Assembly: GCA_015039365.1 (NCBI GenBank)
Contig: WION01000054.1
Location: 1-64,000 of the forward strand
Direction: 5' to 3'
DNA from: Amanita rubescens
Taxonomy: Eukaryota; Basidiomycota; Agaricomycetes; Agaricales; Amanitaceae
DNA length: 64,000 nucleotides
The notes below the pieces were generated by a model. That model did not search any database and was not told where the DNA came from. It worked only from the letters and a program-made list of their open reading frames with translations. Position numbers and translations under genes: made by a program. Below, piece by piece: positions 34,676 through 46,415 of this stretch (positions are counted from its first letter, which is position 1; each line of letters starts with the position of its first letter).

Positions 34676-35208
34676 TCCCGCGGCTTCCATGCCGTAAGCG
34701 ATAAAAAGAACAGCCTGGGTAGCAGTATGCTTGCCAGTAACACCGATGACTCAAACCACCGATACCAAGAGTGCCTTCTTCTACGGCACATTAATGCACC
34801 CCAAGATACTTAGAGCAGTCCTCGAAAAAAGGGGGACACATCTGATGATATGCCCAGCATTGTTAAAGGTGTGATTAACTTTTTGTGCCTTGTCCCGCAA
34901 CTGACTGTAACAGGACTATACCAGACACGAAGTTGAGGCGAGTCATGTTCATTTCCTGGGCACAGCCTTTTTGTTGACAAACTGACAGGGCGCCGATTAC
35001 CCTGGTATTGTACCATACGAAATGGGAAGAAAATTGCTCGATCGCGAGTTGGAGCCGGAGGAAAGCTGTGTCCGGGGGACATTGGTAATTGGGCTCACTC
35101 TGGGCGATATCGCAAAGTTGGACATGTTTGAGGGGAGTGTAAGTAATAACGCGTTCCCTAGTAATGGACGTGACTTATGGAAGCATAGGAATATACTCGA
35201 GAAGTTGT
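34676..35208 (+). repeat. Segmental duplication, copy B
   Basis: Partner of 28913-29446. It covers the promoter side and exons 1-3 of the GGCT-like gene and stops a few codons into exon 4. Confidence 0.92.
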
Positions 35209-35497
35209 GACGGTTTATCCTCTAGAAGAGCCGACGCCGCTAGAGAAGTTTGTTGGTGAAGACGGACATCTTATCGCGCGTATCGTCCCGGCACAGCCGA
35301 CGGCCGCGGATGATGTCATTACGGTGTCTGATAAGGCAGGAGTCGAGGCGGAGACGTATATATATGGAGACGAGAGCGACTTGCGGCCGACGCTGTGGTC
35401 GTTCTCAGAGTTTATGAGTAAGAATGCGTGGAAGTGGTACAAAGGGGAGACAGATCGGCCGGAGACGGAGATCGACCGGCGGTTGCAGCATGCGTGA
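34746..35497 (+). CDS. Gamma-glutamylcyclotransferase-like (AIG2/GGCT-fold) protein
   Basis: Four exons (34746-34868, 34914-34931, 34989-35138, 35189-35497) encode 199 residues. The fold signature is visible: SAFFYGTLMHPKILRAVL at the N-terminus (YGTL substrate loop), DYTRHEGADYPGIVPYE, then ESCVRGTLVIGLTLGDIAKL and DMFEGSEYTREVVTVYPL; the catalytic glutamate of the family is the one in FEGSEY. GGCT-fold enzymes cyclise gamma-glutamyl amines to 5-oxoproline, in glutathione or protein-crosslink turnover; plant AIG2-like relatives are pathogen-induced. The exact substrate here is unknown. Exon 4 extends past the duplicated block and is unique in the window, so this is the complete copy. Confidence 0.85.
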
Positions 35498-35654
35498 TGG
35501 CTTGTAAAGCTCGGCGGCTGTACCATACAATAATGGGGTTCTCTATTCGCTCCCCTCTTCCTCATGCCTTTTCGTTTCCTGGTGGCTTGCGCCGCACTCT
35601 CTTTCCTCTCCCTTTATCATGTATTCAATAATGTCCACCTTAATATCTTCGTAG

Positions 35655-37213
35655 ATGGCAAGAATGGTATGCACTTCTCATCGTCATGAGAGTTACTGTC
35701 TTATTTTGGCTGTCGTGGAAAGGTCCCCCCGATCTTAGTCACTATAGGCCTCTTCAAGTCGTATCACAGAAAGAGTTTCCTTTCGGTATTCCCACTTGCT
35801 ATTCCCTCGAGGCGTTCCTTATCTGCTTCCTTAGGCGATCCATCTCGGCGTGTAATACTTGTGGGAGATATCCATGGACAGTACGACCATTTACAGTGCG
35901 TGGCCTCCTTCTTCTACATCCTAAAGCCAAAGCTGATTTTTGTTCCAAGATCCCTCCTGACGCGTCTTTCGTACGACAACAAGACGGATACGCTTATTCA
36001 CTTGGGCGATATCGTCACCAAGGGTTCGCTTCATGGTTCTTTGGACGTCTTATCCTTCCTGTCTTCAAATGAGATCCAAGGCGTACGAGGCAACCAAGAC
36101 CAGAAAGTCATAGAATGGCGTGGTTGGATCGCCTGGATCAATTCAAAGCCTGGTGGGGAGGACTTCTTGCGAACAGCCCGACATTCTTGGAAAAAGGCCG
36201 AGAAAAAGGGCAAGAATCTCAAGAGCTGGAACAAGCACCAACGCCAACTCGCTACGGAAAAGGTGGAAAACTCTGTTTCTGCCGATCAATTATTCATGGA
36301 TGACAATACGGCCAAGTGGTGGCTCCAAGTACCCGATGGCTGGTTGCTTTTCTCCGACTCATATATGGTCGCGGCCGAGATGACCGAGAGGCACTACGAG
36401 TACTTGATTTCGCTACCGCTGCGAATTCATGTGCCCCATGCCCACATGTTCCTGGTTCATGCTGGGTTGCTATCGCACGATCCTAAAAGAGATGTCGATG
36501 ATCCAAGTCAACCTCTTAGCCATGCTCCTTCTGTGTCTAGGGTTTATGCTTACGGGGATAGATTCAACAAGCTTCGTGGCGCTCTGAATCCTTTTGCAGG
36601 GTGGTTGGCGAAGTTAGTTTTACAGAACCAGGATAGTTACAGAGAGGACATTGAAGTCTACGATTTAACGGAAGATGTGAGGAGAGAGAAGCAAGAGCGG
36701 GCGATCCTAGCTCTACCACTAAATATGGACCCCTGGGTAACGCAGAATATTCGCAGTGTGAAACACGGAAAGCCTACTAGGTATGTGTGGTCAAGTGCAT
36801 TAACTTTATTCCCTTACCCACGTCACAAAATCAGAGGCAAGAAAGGGGAACCATGGTCCGAGATTTGGAATGTAGACATGAACATGTGCCATGGTTTCGA
36901 CCCCCGTGATACTATCGGCGTTATGAGCAAGCACCGGGAATTACCTTGTCTTCCCATGTCGGTCATTTACGGCCACGCTGCCGCTCGCGGTCTTGACATC
37001 AAGCGATGGTCGTTTGGCCTTGACACTGGTTGCGTAAGTAACGTTATTATGCATGTATGTCACTTGGAAACTGAAAAATTTGCTTAGGTCAAGAAACGCC
37101 GGCTTACGGCTCTCGTCCATAGTGGAAATATGACGCATGACGATGAAGACGAGCTTATCCCTTTCGGCGATGCAGGTCATGCTCAGATTGTCAGCGTAAA
37201 GTGTAAATCCTAA
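35655..37213 (+). CDS. Metallophosphoesterase, Ppn2-like (calcineurin fold)
   Basis: Exons 35655-35666, 35723-35895, 35950-37033 and 37088-37213 encode 464 residues. The metal-binding motifs are in order: RVILVGDIHGQYDHLQ, LIHLGDIVTKG, VRGNQDQKV, HMFLVHAGLLSHD and VIYGHAAARGLD, then FGLDTGCV. In GNxD the usual histidine is glutamine here (GNQD instead of GNHD), worth noting because that histidine normally binds substrate. A hydrophobic N-terminus (VPPILVTIGLF) suggests a signal anchor, as in yeast vacuolar endopolyphosphatase Ppn2. The 54-bp intron 35896-35949 is open and in frame but splicing restores the family alignment (HLQSLLTRLSYD). The 12-base first exon was chosen because the upstream frame of exon 2 meets a stop. 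Confidence 0.82.
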
Positions 37214-37483
37214 ACGCTTCGTAACCTTATTCAATATTTCGTGTGTAATGATCGAAGGTGTGTATGTATTATCCATTCTTTCCTATCGCACTCGTCGTTT
37301 GGGACGACGGGGGCATTGGGACGTTTTTCGATTTCGGTACTGTAACATACATGTATCTGTGCATTCGAGGAATCCCGTACATTACCATGTTTTAACTAAT
37401 TTTGTAATATCTCAAATTCTGTTCGTTCCAGCAATGGTATCGATAACGTGAATGATATATACAGAGTCATAGTTCCCGCAAGG

Positions 37484-40400
37484 TCAGATGACCCCCGTCA
37501 ATCGGATATCCAAGCTTGACGCTCCAACCAATGCTATGAACTGGCCAGCTGGCCTTATCCAGCCCTGGCTGTTAACGTCCCAAATACTACAAACCCTTCA
37601 TCAGTTTCGTCTTGTCAAAAGCCAAATAGGACCCACCTTAAATCTCTATGGGTTAAAGTCATTTTAACAGTGACGCTCTGACCTTGCGCAATACCGACTT
37701 CTTCAAATCCACGAAGCACTTTCTTAGGTTCGTTTGCTTTAGGAGGGTATGTCAGGTATAACTGGGGTATTTCCGTCCCAACCACAGATCCCGTATTGGT
37801 AATCGTAAATGAAACAGTCGCAGCCGCGGATGGGTCTGAAGACGTAGATATCAAAAGGTCAGAATAAGAAAACGTGGTATATGAAAGTCCGAATCCGAAT
37901 TCGAAACGGGGTATAATGTCGTTTGCGTCCATGTAACGATAATCTAGGAGTAGCTTTTCCGTATAGATGATCTGAAAGAGACTGATGAGCGGGAGGACAG
38001 AAAAGAAATGATTTGCTTTGACACTCAACGGTTGGGAAGCCATCGCTCTCGTATACGATCCGTGTTCCATAATCTGTTTCTGCCTATGGTCTGTGTCAGC
38101 ATAAATCTCTATGGAGCAATGTTTGAGAATTACATCCGCTATGCTGAAAGGAAGACGGCCTCGTGGATTATAAGCACCCGACAAGACATCTACAATGGAA
38201 GGACCAGTCTGTTCACCCGGAGCGCCTGCATATATGATAGCAGTAATGTTGGGATGGTTGCTCCATGGCATATATACAGGTCCGACAGAATGGACGACGA
38301 CAATGGTGTTGCTGCAAACCGCTGCAACGTCTTGAACCTGAAAAATGTTGGATAAATCACAGTCTCGAAAGGCCTGGGTCGTGACTCACCAGACTTCCGC
38401 CTTTAAACCATATGTTTAAATCATTCCTGTCACCCATGTTCCCGTGAACAATGTTATACGCTCCAAGTTCGCCGCTCATGCTATGTAAGTGGCGCTTAGT
38501 TAATGCATGGCCAGAATGATATACGGACTCACGCATTCACAAATACCAATGCGACGTCTTTCCCTTTCGCAGCTGCAGGCCCGGCAGTCAAATCATCTGA
38601 AAGCGACTCTGATATGACAGCTGAAGAATCAAAGAAGTCGGTGAGAGCATCCACCGGCGGTACAACGAAATCAAGAGAGTTTGAGCCAGATCCCCACCTA
38701 GTTACGTTAATCGGTTTGAGACGACGGCTGGCTCGAAACTAACGTACCCTATCACCATAGTGCCGTCATTACATTCATTCAAGCCACCGGTACATCGTTG
38801 ATTGAGTTGTTTTGCATCTTGGCCTACGATCGCAACCGTATTAATCATTGACTTGGTAATGGGTAATCCCCGGGTTGTCACTCCTCCAGATGTTGTTTGA
38901 TTATTCTTCAAAAGTACAGCAGACGCGGAAGCTATCTCGCGGACCAGAAGAGTATGGGCATCACTCCGAACATTGACGTTCTCGTTGAGTGGCCCCGAAC
39001 CATCTGGAGCTTGAGTGTTGAAATTGACGAGTGGATAACCCTGTAAGAATGTTTTGAAATCAGTCATCGCGCGCAATGCTTTGACATATGATTCACATAC
39101 AGAATCTTGACCGAGGCGATACCACGGAGCTAATATCCGAGCTACCATTTGATCGAGCCTATCCTCCGAGACAGATCCGGCCTCGACAGCTTCCTTGAGA
39201 TCGGACCCGTACACCCCTCCACCTATAGATCGTCAGCATATGCTATGAACAATGTATATACATGTATACATACCAACGAGAATATAGTCCCCTGGCTGTT
39301 CCATATCGAGCCCAGCATTAGCATTACCACTAGCCGAGTCGTGGGTTGCACCCCAATCGCTGACAACATATCCTTTGTTACCGATATAAGCGTTCCGCTA
39401 CGTAACGCCAGGAAAAACCCTTACCTTTGAATCCATCACTGCGAAGCTGGCCATTGGGACCAAGAAGCTGGGCATTATGACAAGACGACACTTTGTTGAA
39501 CCGATTGTATGCACACATTACAGAGGAGACATCAGCCTTCGAACTAAACGTCAGGCAATGGTCGTTCGTAATAGCAGGATACATGCCTCGATGCTTCGCA
39601 GGAAAGGATAATAGTACATCTCATAAAGTGTTCTGTTGTCCATGTTAGCAGATAGACCATATCGCCAATGCTCCTGATTATTGGCTGCAAAATGCTTGGC
39701 GCAGGCCATGACTCCTACGCTCTGGATACCCATAATGGTTTCGTATGCGCCTTCTCCATTCAGGTAAGGATCCGGACCAAAGCTGTTCTGCAGTCAGCAA
39801 GTCGGCCTCTCCCTGAAGCTATCTTCGAGTACCTTTCCCATCCACGGCCCGCTTTGGGGTTCCTCATCTATTAACCATAGTTAGATCAAAGGAATGGAAT
39901 ATGCACACAGAACATACGATATCCATGGCAGGACCCAGCAATACACTACGCGAGGAACAATCAGCATATAACACGGCGAAACCCATTGATGCGTACTTCA
40001 CACCCTTTCCACGAAATTCTTCAGCCATTGCCTCACCTCGCGCGCGCATCAACCTACGACTGAACGTGGAAGCAGTGTTGATTCCCGACGGAAAGCCGGT
40101 AACATTCTTGACAAGACGCAAGCCTGCCGGTCCATCATTAAGACAGATAGACGGGATACCGAGACGCGGAACCGCGTATGTTTCGCCTACACAGCGACCT
40201 GTGCGCGAGTCAACAACACTATTTCATTATAAAACGATGACCATACGCGAAGAGTTCAGTTGACCATTGCCCGTAACTAGACCTATCTTCTCGTCCAATG
40301 TCATCTGTGCGGCCGTGTTATTCGCGAGTTCGTAGGCCTGATCCCATGTTCCTGTCCCATAATCGAATGAGGATGCAATACGACACGATAACCGAATTGC

Positions 40401-40582
40401 ACTTACGCTGAGTGAACGCGTTCGTGCTCCAGGCGCCCACTACCGATTGATCCCGTGTTTCTGTCCCATAATTGATTGAGGATGCAATACAACGTGAAAA
40501 TTGAATTGTACTTACGCTCAGTGGGCGCATTCACGGTTCCGGCGCCCAGGAATGCCCAAAGGGCTCCTGCAAGAAAGTACAT
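37484..40582 (-). CDS. Glycoside hydrolase family 3 beta-glucosidase
   Basis: About fourteen exons; first exon 40582-40516, last one ending at the stop 37484. A signal peptide (MYFLAGALWAFLGAGTVNA) begins the protein. GH3 landmarks follow: QMTLDEKIGLVTGNG, PSICLNDGPAGLRLV, VLLGPAMDIMRNPKAGRGWE, CAKHFAANNQEHWR, VSSVMCAYNRFN and the nucleophile aspartate in YVVSDWGATHDSAS; the second domain has ASAVLLKNNQ, and the fibronectin-III-like end reads PRFEFGFGLSYTTF and GASSLDIRLTG. Secreted enzymes of this type release glucose from cellobiose and beta-glucans. Two oddities are annotated separately: a tandemly duplicated exon-intron unit at the 5' end and a GC-AG intron. Several introns (for example 60 bp after LGQDS) are in frame and open, which makes naive translation too long. 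The junction PLS/IIYTEK uses a weak donor and is uncertain. Confidence 0.9.
39537..39586 (-). other. Non-canonical GC-AG intron in the GH3 gene
   Basis: Between RSIEA and DVSSVMC the only junction that keeps frame and family alignment is GAG|gcatgtatc ... ttcgaag|GCT, 50 bp. The donor fits the GC-AG class (AG|GCAWGT) and a gcctgac branch point lies 12 bases before the acceptor. All GT donors nearby shift the frame. Confidence 0.7.
40352..40547 (-). repeat. Tandem duplication of an exon-intron unit in the GH3 gene
   Basis: Introns 40515-40461 and 40406-40352 are both 55 bp and differ at about nine positions. The 32 bases of exon before each donor also align (gggcgcc...actgagc and gggcgcc...actcagc), as do the first 13 bases after each acceptor. 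Period is 109 bp. The duplicated exon adds 18 residues just after the signal peptide and keeps the frame. Confidence 0.85.
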
Positions 40583-40799
40583 CGTTGGTAGCAACTACCG
40601 AAGAACAGTCATGTACGTAAGTATTGAGCGCCGGACTTGATGCCCGCGTTCAAAGCAGGTGTTAGCGGGCCGTGGACTCGGACAAGAGGTTGTGATGGTG
40701 GCTGTCATGGTATATGGGCTTTGGATTCCAGGAAAGGTTTAGCGCCATCAGATCTTCAAATCGAGTCTTCAACGTATTCTATTCTAGTAATCTACAAGC

Positions 40800-43542
40800 T
40801 CAATTTACCTTATTATCTTTTGTACATTGCAGTATCGCTGCCTCTAGCTCCCCTTTCAACCGTTTCAACACATCGACCGCCGCCTTGATTTGTTCCTCAA
40901 GCTCCGGTGTCTTCGGAGTCTGCCCTTTCAGGTTCCGTACCGTCTGTCCCTGCTCTGCTACCTTGGCTTCTAGTTCCAACACTTCGGGAGATTTTGGACC
41001 GTCGACAACCGCAGCTGGTTTCGCGGTGCCTTTTTTCTTACCCTTGGCACCAGCTGCTGCTTTGTCTGCTTTGTCCGCTGTCTCCGCAGCTGCTTCGTTT
41101 CCTCCAAACTTCTGCTTCCATACCTCCGCCATACCGTCGTCGATCTTTTTGAACAGGTGTTCCGGAGTGCCTATCGTATGGCCACTGATAATGTCATTTG
41201 AAAGAACCACGGGCACAGTCCGAGCCGGCGCATTCAGTTGTTTTAGTATGGCACCGGATGTGGCGGGCATAAACGGATATACGAGGACGGAGAGCGCGTA
41301 GATCAGATTGATCGTGCGTAAGATGACTTGTGCGCATCGTTTCGGATTTCCTGCCATCAATGCCTTGTTCAGCCCGGATGATTGAAGATAATTGTTTCCC
41401 CGTATTGAGATAAGCATCACGATTTGGAGACCCAAACGCAATTTGACAGCCTCCATGGCGTCAATGTAGTCTTTCAGTAGACCATTGACTGCTGTGACGA
41501 ACTCTGCATCATGAGGATCATTCGGAGACAAGGGTCCCTCAGCATCACCGCTGTCCGGTAGGACGCCTTTGTACTGTGATGACACAAATTTCAGTGTACG
41601 GTTGACAAAGTTTCCGAAGCTGCCGATTGTAAGGTAAATTTTCAACTGAAGAGCAACCGACTCACTTGTTCAGCAGAACGTTGTTATTAGCCGCAATCTG
41701 AAAATCAGTCAGTTTATGTCATCGTTGACGCGGATATATTGACATACACAGTCTGCCCACGAGAACATGGCATCCGCAGTTTCTGGGCGCGTTGAGAGAA
41801 GGTAATACCTCCATACTGACGATGGAATCCCGGCATCCTTTGCCGCTGGCCCAAATACACCGCGGTTTTTGCTCTTGGAGAATTTACCTCCTTCGTAATT
41901 CAAATACTCTGGAGGAGGTGGAAATCAACATGATCGCCACGCCATACGATAGTATATACCTGTCGTAGATAGGTGGTGCAATTTCGTCCAATTCCGCCCA
42001 TCGCCGATTTGCACTGACGGCCAGTATATAGTATGGAAATAGACATTATCTTTACCCATGAACTGGTAAAGATTAACGTTTTCCGGGTTAAACCACCATT
42101 GCTCCCATTCGGGGAGGTAGTTGGCTGTTATACTTGGGTATCCGATAGGGGCATCAAACTTGAGTGCGAGAATCAACGTTGAACATCATCGCATAGATAA
42201 AAGTGCGTACCCAAACATCTAGTTGAAATGAGCATTGGCATAAGTAGGTAGGGGGCAAGCGGACTTACAGAGAACCTTTCCCTTCATTCCATATGTATCT
42301 TCCCCCTCTATAGGAACAGGTACTCCCCATGAAAGATCGCGAGTCAACGGAGTTGGCAACAAGCCGCTTCTGAGTCTCGCATCTACAATCTCTCCGTCGG
42401 TATTCATCGTCGCATTCACAGACCATTTTCCTTTCTTGTATGATTCTTTAATCCATTCTTCCGTCTTCGACTGAATGACATCTAGTTTCAAATACATGTG
42501 CGCTGACGTTCGCCGTGTGATAATATGCGTCTTGTCAACGAGACAGCGAGGTTTTATCAGTTCGACTGCGTCCAGTGTTCTACTACACCCATCGCACTGA
42601 TCACCACGGGCGTCCTATCGATGCATTAGACAAGTTTGTTGGGAGGTAACAGGCGACGAACCTCATAGCCACAGTTAGGGCACGTCCCCTCGACAAACCG
42701 ATCAGCTAAAAACCTTCATGACATTAGCACGAGAATAAGCACACTGGGCAATTTATCATACTTCTGGCATCCTTCGCAGTATGTTTGTTCCTTGTTTTGT
42801 TTCTCCAGGTATCCATTCTTCAATAAATTAAGATATATACCTTGGGAGATTCTATAGTCTCGTGAGATAAGATTCGTCAGAGTCGAGATGATGCGTACTT
42901 GCTATGCCAAGGTGTTGATGTCCGGCCAAAATAGTCAAATCTAGTACAAGTTCAAGAGCGTATTGCCGGGCGATGTTTGAAACTTACCCAATATCAAACC
43001 ACTCGTATGTTTCTTTATGAATTGGATAGTATTTATCACATAGTTGTTGGGTTGTGATGCCTTCCTTCAAGGCTTGTGTCTCCGTCGCCGTTCCATACTC
43101 GTCCGTACCGCAAATGTAAAGAGTGCGTCTGTTCCTTGCCCCTGTATATACTCAGTAATGCTGAGGCGACATCTTCACAGGACATACGGCTATAACTGAT
43201 GGTGTTTCCGTCAATGCTGTTGTCATTCTGAGAGCTTCGAACTCACCGACTATAAACATCAGCGCTTAGAGTGCTTCCGATAATATTTCCTTGGATTCAT
43301 TAGCTAGATCATTCTCAGAAATCAGTCTACTCACCAAGATGTGGAACATTGTTGCAGTAAGGCAGGGCGGATGTGATCAGAATATTATTTTCCCCTTCTA
43401 TGGGAACACTGGAAAGTGACGTCGAACGCAATCAGCAATGACCAACGTTGCAAAAGAAGAGTGAAGCTATTCACACGGGTGATGAGCCTGGTTCACCTAC
43501 TGTCCTTAGAATGCCCTCCGCCTCTCTTATCTTCTGTGTCAT
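40800..43542 (-). CDS. Methionyl-tRNA synthetase, cytosolic
   Basis: Many exons, roughly 700 residues; not every junction was resolved. The class-I signature is [14 protein letters not shown] (HIGH-equivalent HLGN) near residue 30-40, the catalytic loop [14 protein letters not shown] matches KMSKS, and the zinc-knob region between them has [21 protein letters not shown]. The anticodon-binding part ([27 protein letters not shown]) follows. A Lys/Ala linker and a WHEP-type helical hairpin ([20 protein letters not shown]) end the protein, as in many fungal and metazoan enzymes. It charges initiator and elongator tRNA with methionine in the cytosol. The start (ATG at 43542) joins to the conserved [18 protein letters not shown] through a donor at the GT of CCC GT; an N-terminal GST-like domain as in yeast Mes1 is absent. 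Confidence 0.92.
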
Positions 43543-43761
43543 TGTTGAAGAATCTATTGTAGATCGCAATGACCTTCGTAGAGTATAGTACAAGGGGCGA
43601 TGAATACGGATCTTGGGTGGAATGCCTAGATCTAAACGGTCGAGTGACTATGACTTGAATCTCGATAGCAAATCTTAGAAGGTACAAACAACACCCAACA
43701 ACGCGGCCGTCAATAATACTACTCCGGTCCAGCGTATCTGCATGGTTGAGCGCGATTAGCC
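43543..43761. promoter_or_regulatory. Bidirectional promoter, MetRS / OPT transporter
   Basis: Only 219 bp separate the divergent start codons. No TATA box is obvious on either side. The sequence is open in frame with MetRS on the minus strand, which explains a spuriously long frame there. Confidence 0.5.
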
Positions 43762-46276
43762 ATGACATTGACCAGGTTGGTGAAGTGAGCTCACCGTTAT
43801 TTCGTATTGTGGTGTGGAATTGATTGCGTGCAATTAGATGGCTACGTCGCGACTCTCAACAAACGTCTAATTCGCAGCCAGAGTTCACTGTCACTGCTGT
43901 GTTCATTGGTTTGGCAATTGGATGTCTCGTCTGCTTTACCAATCTTAGCCTTGGACTGCAGTCAGGATGGATATCGATGTACGTGCTTTTGCTTGATACT
44001 ACTACTGATCCGTCATCAACTGAACGCTCTGAAAGGATGTCCATCCAATCGGCACTTATTGGCTACTTAATATCCCGCATGCTTCCGAAGCCCCTCACGC
44101 CGCAGGAAATCATCGTAGTACAGACGACCGCTGTCGCCACTGGTACTATGCCTCTTGCGGCAGGATTTGTCGGAATTCTCCCAGCATTACGACTACTTGA
44201 CGAAGAGCGTGACGGGACGCCACCACTAAACCTTACGTGGTTATCTACCATTGCTTGGTCTTTCGCTGTAGCATATTTTGGGTAAGCTTTCGGGTCGAAG
44301 GATCCTGAATATTTCTAATTCATAATGTTTTCAGTGTTTTTCTCTCACCACCATTGCGAAAGCAAGTTGTGCGTCATCCCCCCCAAGATTTTGTTCAAGA
44401 AGCTTCATTTTTCTGTAGATCATCGAGGAACAACTTCCTTTCCCATCGGGCACTGCCACTGCCCAGCTTATATCTGTGCTACACCAGTTACCTTCACCGG
44501 ATGAATCGGTCAGGCGACGCCGAGGATACCGACCATTAGACTTAGAAGATGAAATAGAACCAGTCGCCCCTTCCTATCCGGATGTTTTAGAAGGCGATCT
44601 CGAAGACGATGCAGCTGAGCGAGAGACTGTTCAGAAAGAGGGTTGGCACGACCTCAGATGGAGTTTTGCTGTCTCTGGCTTTGTTTCTGTAAGTTATATT
44701 GCTACGACATTGCGCTGTGTGGTGCTCACTATGAAATAAGCTAGCTTCGTATTTCTTCCCTGCTCTCTTTGCCATTCCATTGTTTGGGACCTACTTGGCC
44801 AACGAATGGTTGTGGTATTTTTCTCCTAGTCTTTCATATGTCGGACAAGGTAAGTCGTTAGTTTATCGCCAGTCTTTTAATACGAACGTCTGTCAGGAAT
44901 TATAATAGGATTCCCAACTACTTTCAGCATGAACCTGGTAAGTAAACTGTCCATCCACGTGTAATCGAAACAATGTCGAATTAGGGCATGCTCGCCGGTT
45001 GGGGAATCTTGTCACCTTTAGCCAAGTTCTCTGGTTGGGCACCAGGCCCCGTTGGCGATATGGCTAATGGCGCACGTGGCTGGATCCTATGGGTATCATT
45101 GGGTATCATGTGTACAGACAGCTTGATTTCTCTCCTACCCATCATCTTTGAGTACGCAAGAGATTTGGTGAATCGAGGAAGGCATCACGAAGAGCCTGAT
45201 ACAAAGGAAAACCGTGAAACGGAGACGCCAGATCGATTGGTCCCTGTCTCGTGGGTTATATCGGGGCTTCTGGCAAGCATCATTGTCGGCACTATCCTTG
45301 TCTGGCTCCTATTCGGTAAAGAGCATATCAGTCCTTGGGCCATCAACCTTGGGTTTGTACTCGGTGGGCTGCTAAGTGTCATTGGGTTAGTCTCTTTACT
45401 TATAATGATGCAATCATTCATCCACATTCTGACAGAGTCCGCGCTCTCGGAGAGACAGATCTAAATCCTGTTTCTGGTTTGGGCAAGGTTTCACAGCTGT
45501 TTTTTGCGTGGATTCAGCCGGGAAATATAGTTGCTAATATAATTGCTGGAGGCGTTGCAGAGGCTGGTGCCCAACAGTGAGTATCTTGATGAATGGTGAA
45601 CGACAAATTTTACGTGTGGCATTCAGAGCAGGCGATTTGATGCAAGACCTCAAAACTGGGCATCTTTGTCATGCGTCACCCAGAGCCCAATTCTTTGGTC
45701 AGATAATTGGATCGACGGTATCGATTCTAGTTACAACAACGGCATACATGTTGTACAATCGTGCATACGTCATACCGGGACCATCGTTTCCAGCACCAAC
45801 TGCCTATATGTGGCTTAGTCTCGCAAGATTATTGCGTATGTCCAGTATCTATCTCGTGTTTCTTCGCTTGAGCTAGCTTCCTAGGGGATGGGCAACTGCC
45901 CGAGAACAGCGGATCATTCATGCTCTCCTTCTCTCTAATTTTTGGAGCTATATCGGCAGTGAAAACCTATGCTTCATCCCGGCAATTAAGATATGCGAAA
46001 TGGATTCCATCCGGTGTCGCGTTTGCGATTGGGTTCCTAAACACCCCGTCTTTCTCTATGGCACGATTGATCGGGGGCATTCTAGAATATGTATATCGCA
46101 CGCGGTATACCGAGGGCGGAAATGACATTCGACTTGTGGTAATCGCAAGTGGGTTTGTTCTAGGGGAGGGCGTGATTAGCATTGTATCGCTTATTTTACG
46201 GACACTCGGAGTTGGTGTGCTTAGCTGTTGGGGGTGTGGCCACGGGCAATGCGGAGGGTGTCCTGTAGCTGCCTGA
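43762..46276 (+). CDS. Oligopeptide transporter, OPT superfamily
   Basis: Multi-exon gene; exon 1 is probably 43762-43775 joined to 43838. The protein starts PEFTVTAVFIGLAIGCLVCF and GLQSGWISMMSIQSALIGYL, the conserved OPT N-terminus, and continues with LPKPLTPQEIIVVQTTAVAT, GMLAGWGILSPLAKFSGWAP, ISPWAINLGFVLGGLLSVIG and FFAWIQPGNIVANIIAGGVA. About 14 hydrophobic segments are present. A cytoplasmic acidic loop lies around RRRRGYRPLDLEDE. It ends with an unusual cysteine-rich tail, CWGCGHGQCGGC. Members of this branch (yeast Ygl114w type) move small peptides or metal chelates across plasma or internal membranes; the substrate is unknown. The cysteine tail might bind metal (inference). The terminal exon stops 139 bp before the SARAF-like start. 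Confidence 0.88.
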
Positions 46277-46415
46277 TGTCTTTTTTATCAAAACACGTCG
46301 CTTCCACGTCACCCTACCTCATGCCATATTTGTTTCATCCGTTTACCATAAATTCGTGGAGTCACAGCTTTTCGGGCTCCTTTCAGTTTTTACTTTTCAC
46401 CGTACAACGAGAACC

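Noticed and set aside
43493..43768. An N-terminal extension of MetRS reaching to 43768
   Set aside because: The extension has no family similarity and covers the start of the divergent OPT gene; the ATG at 43542 joins cleanly to the conserved start.
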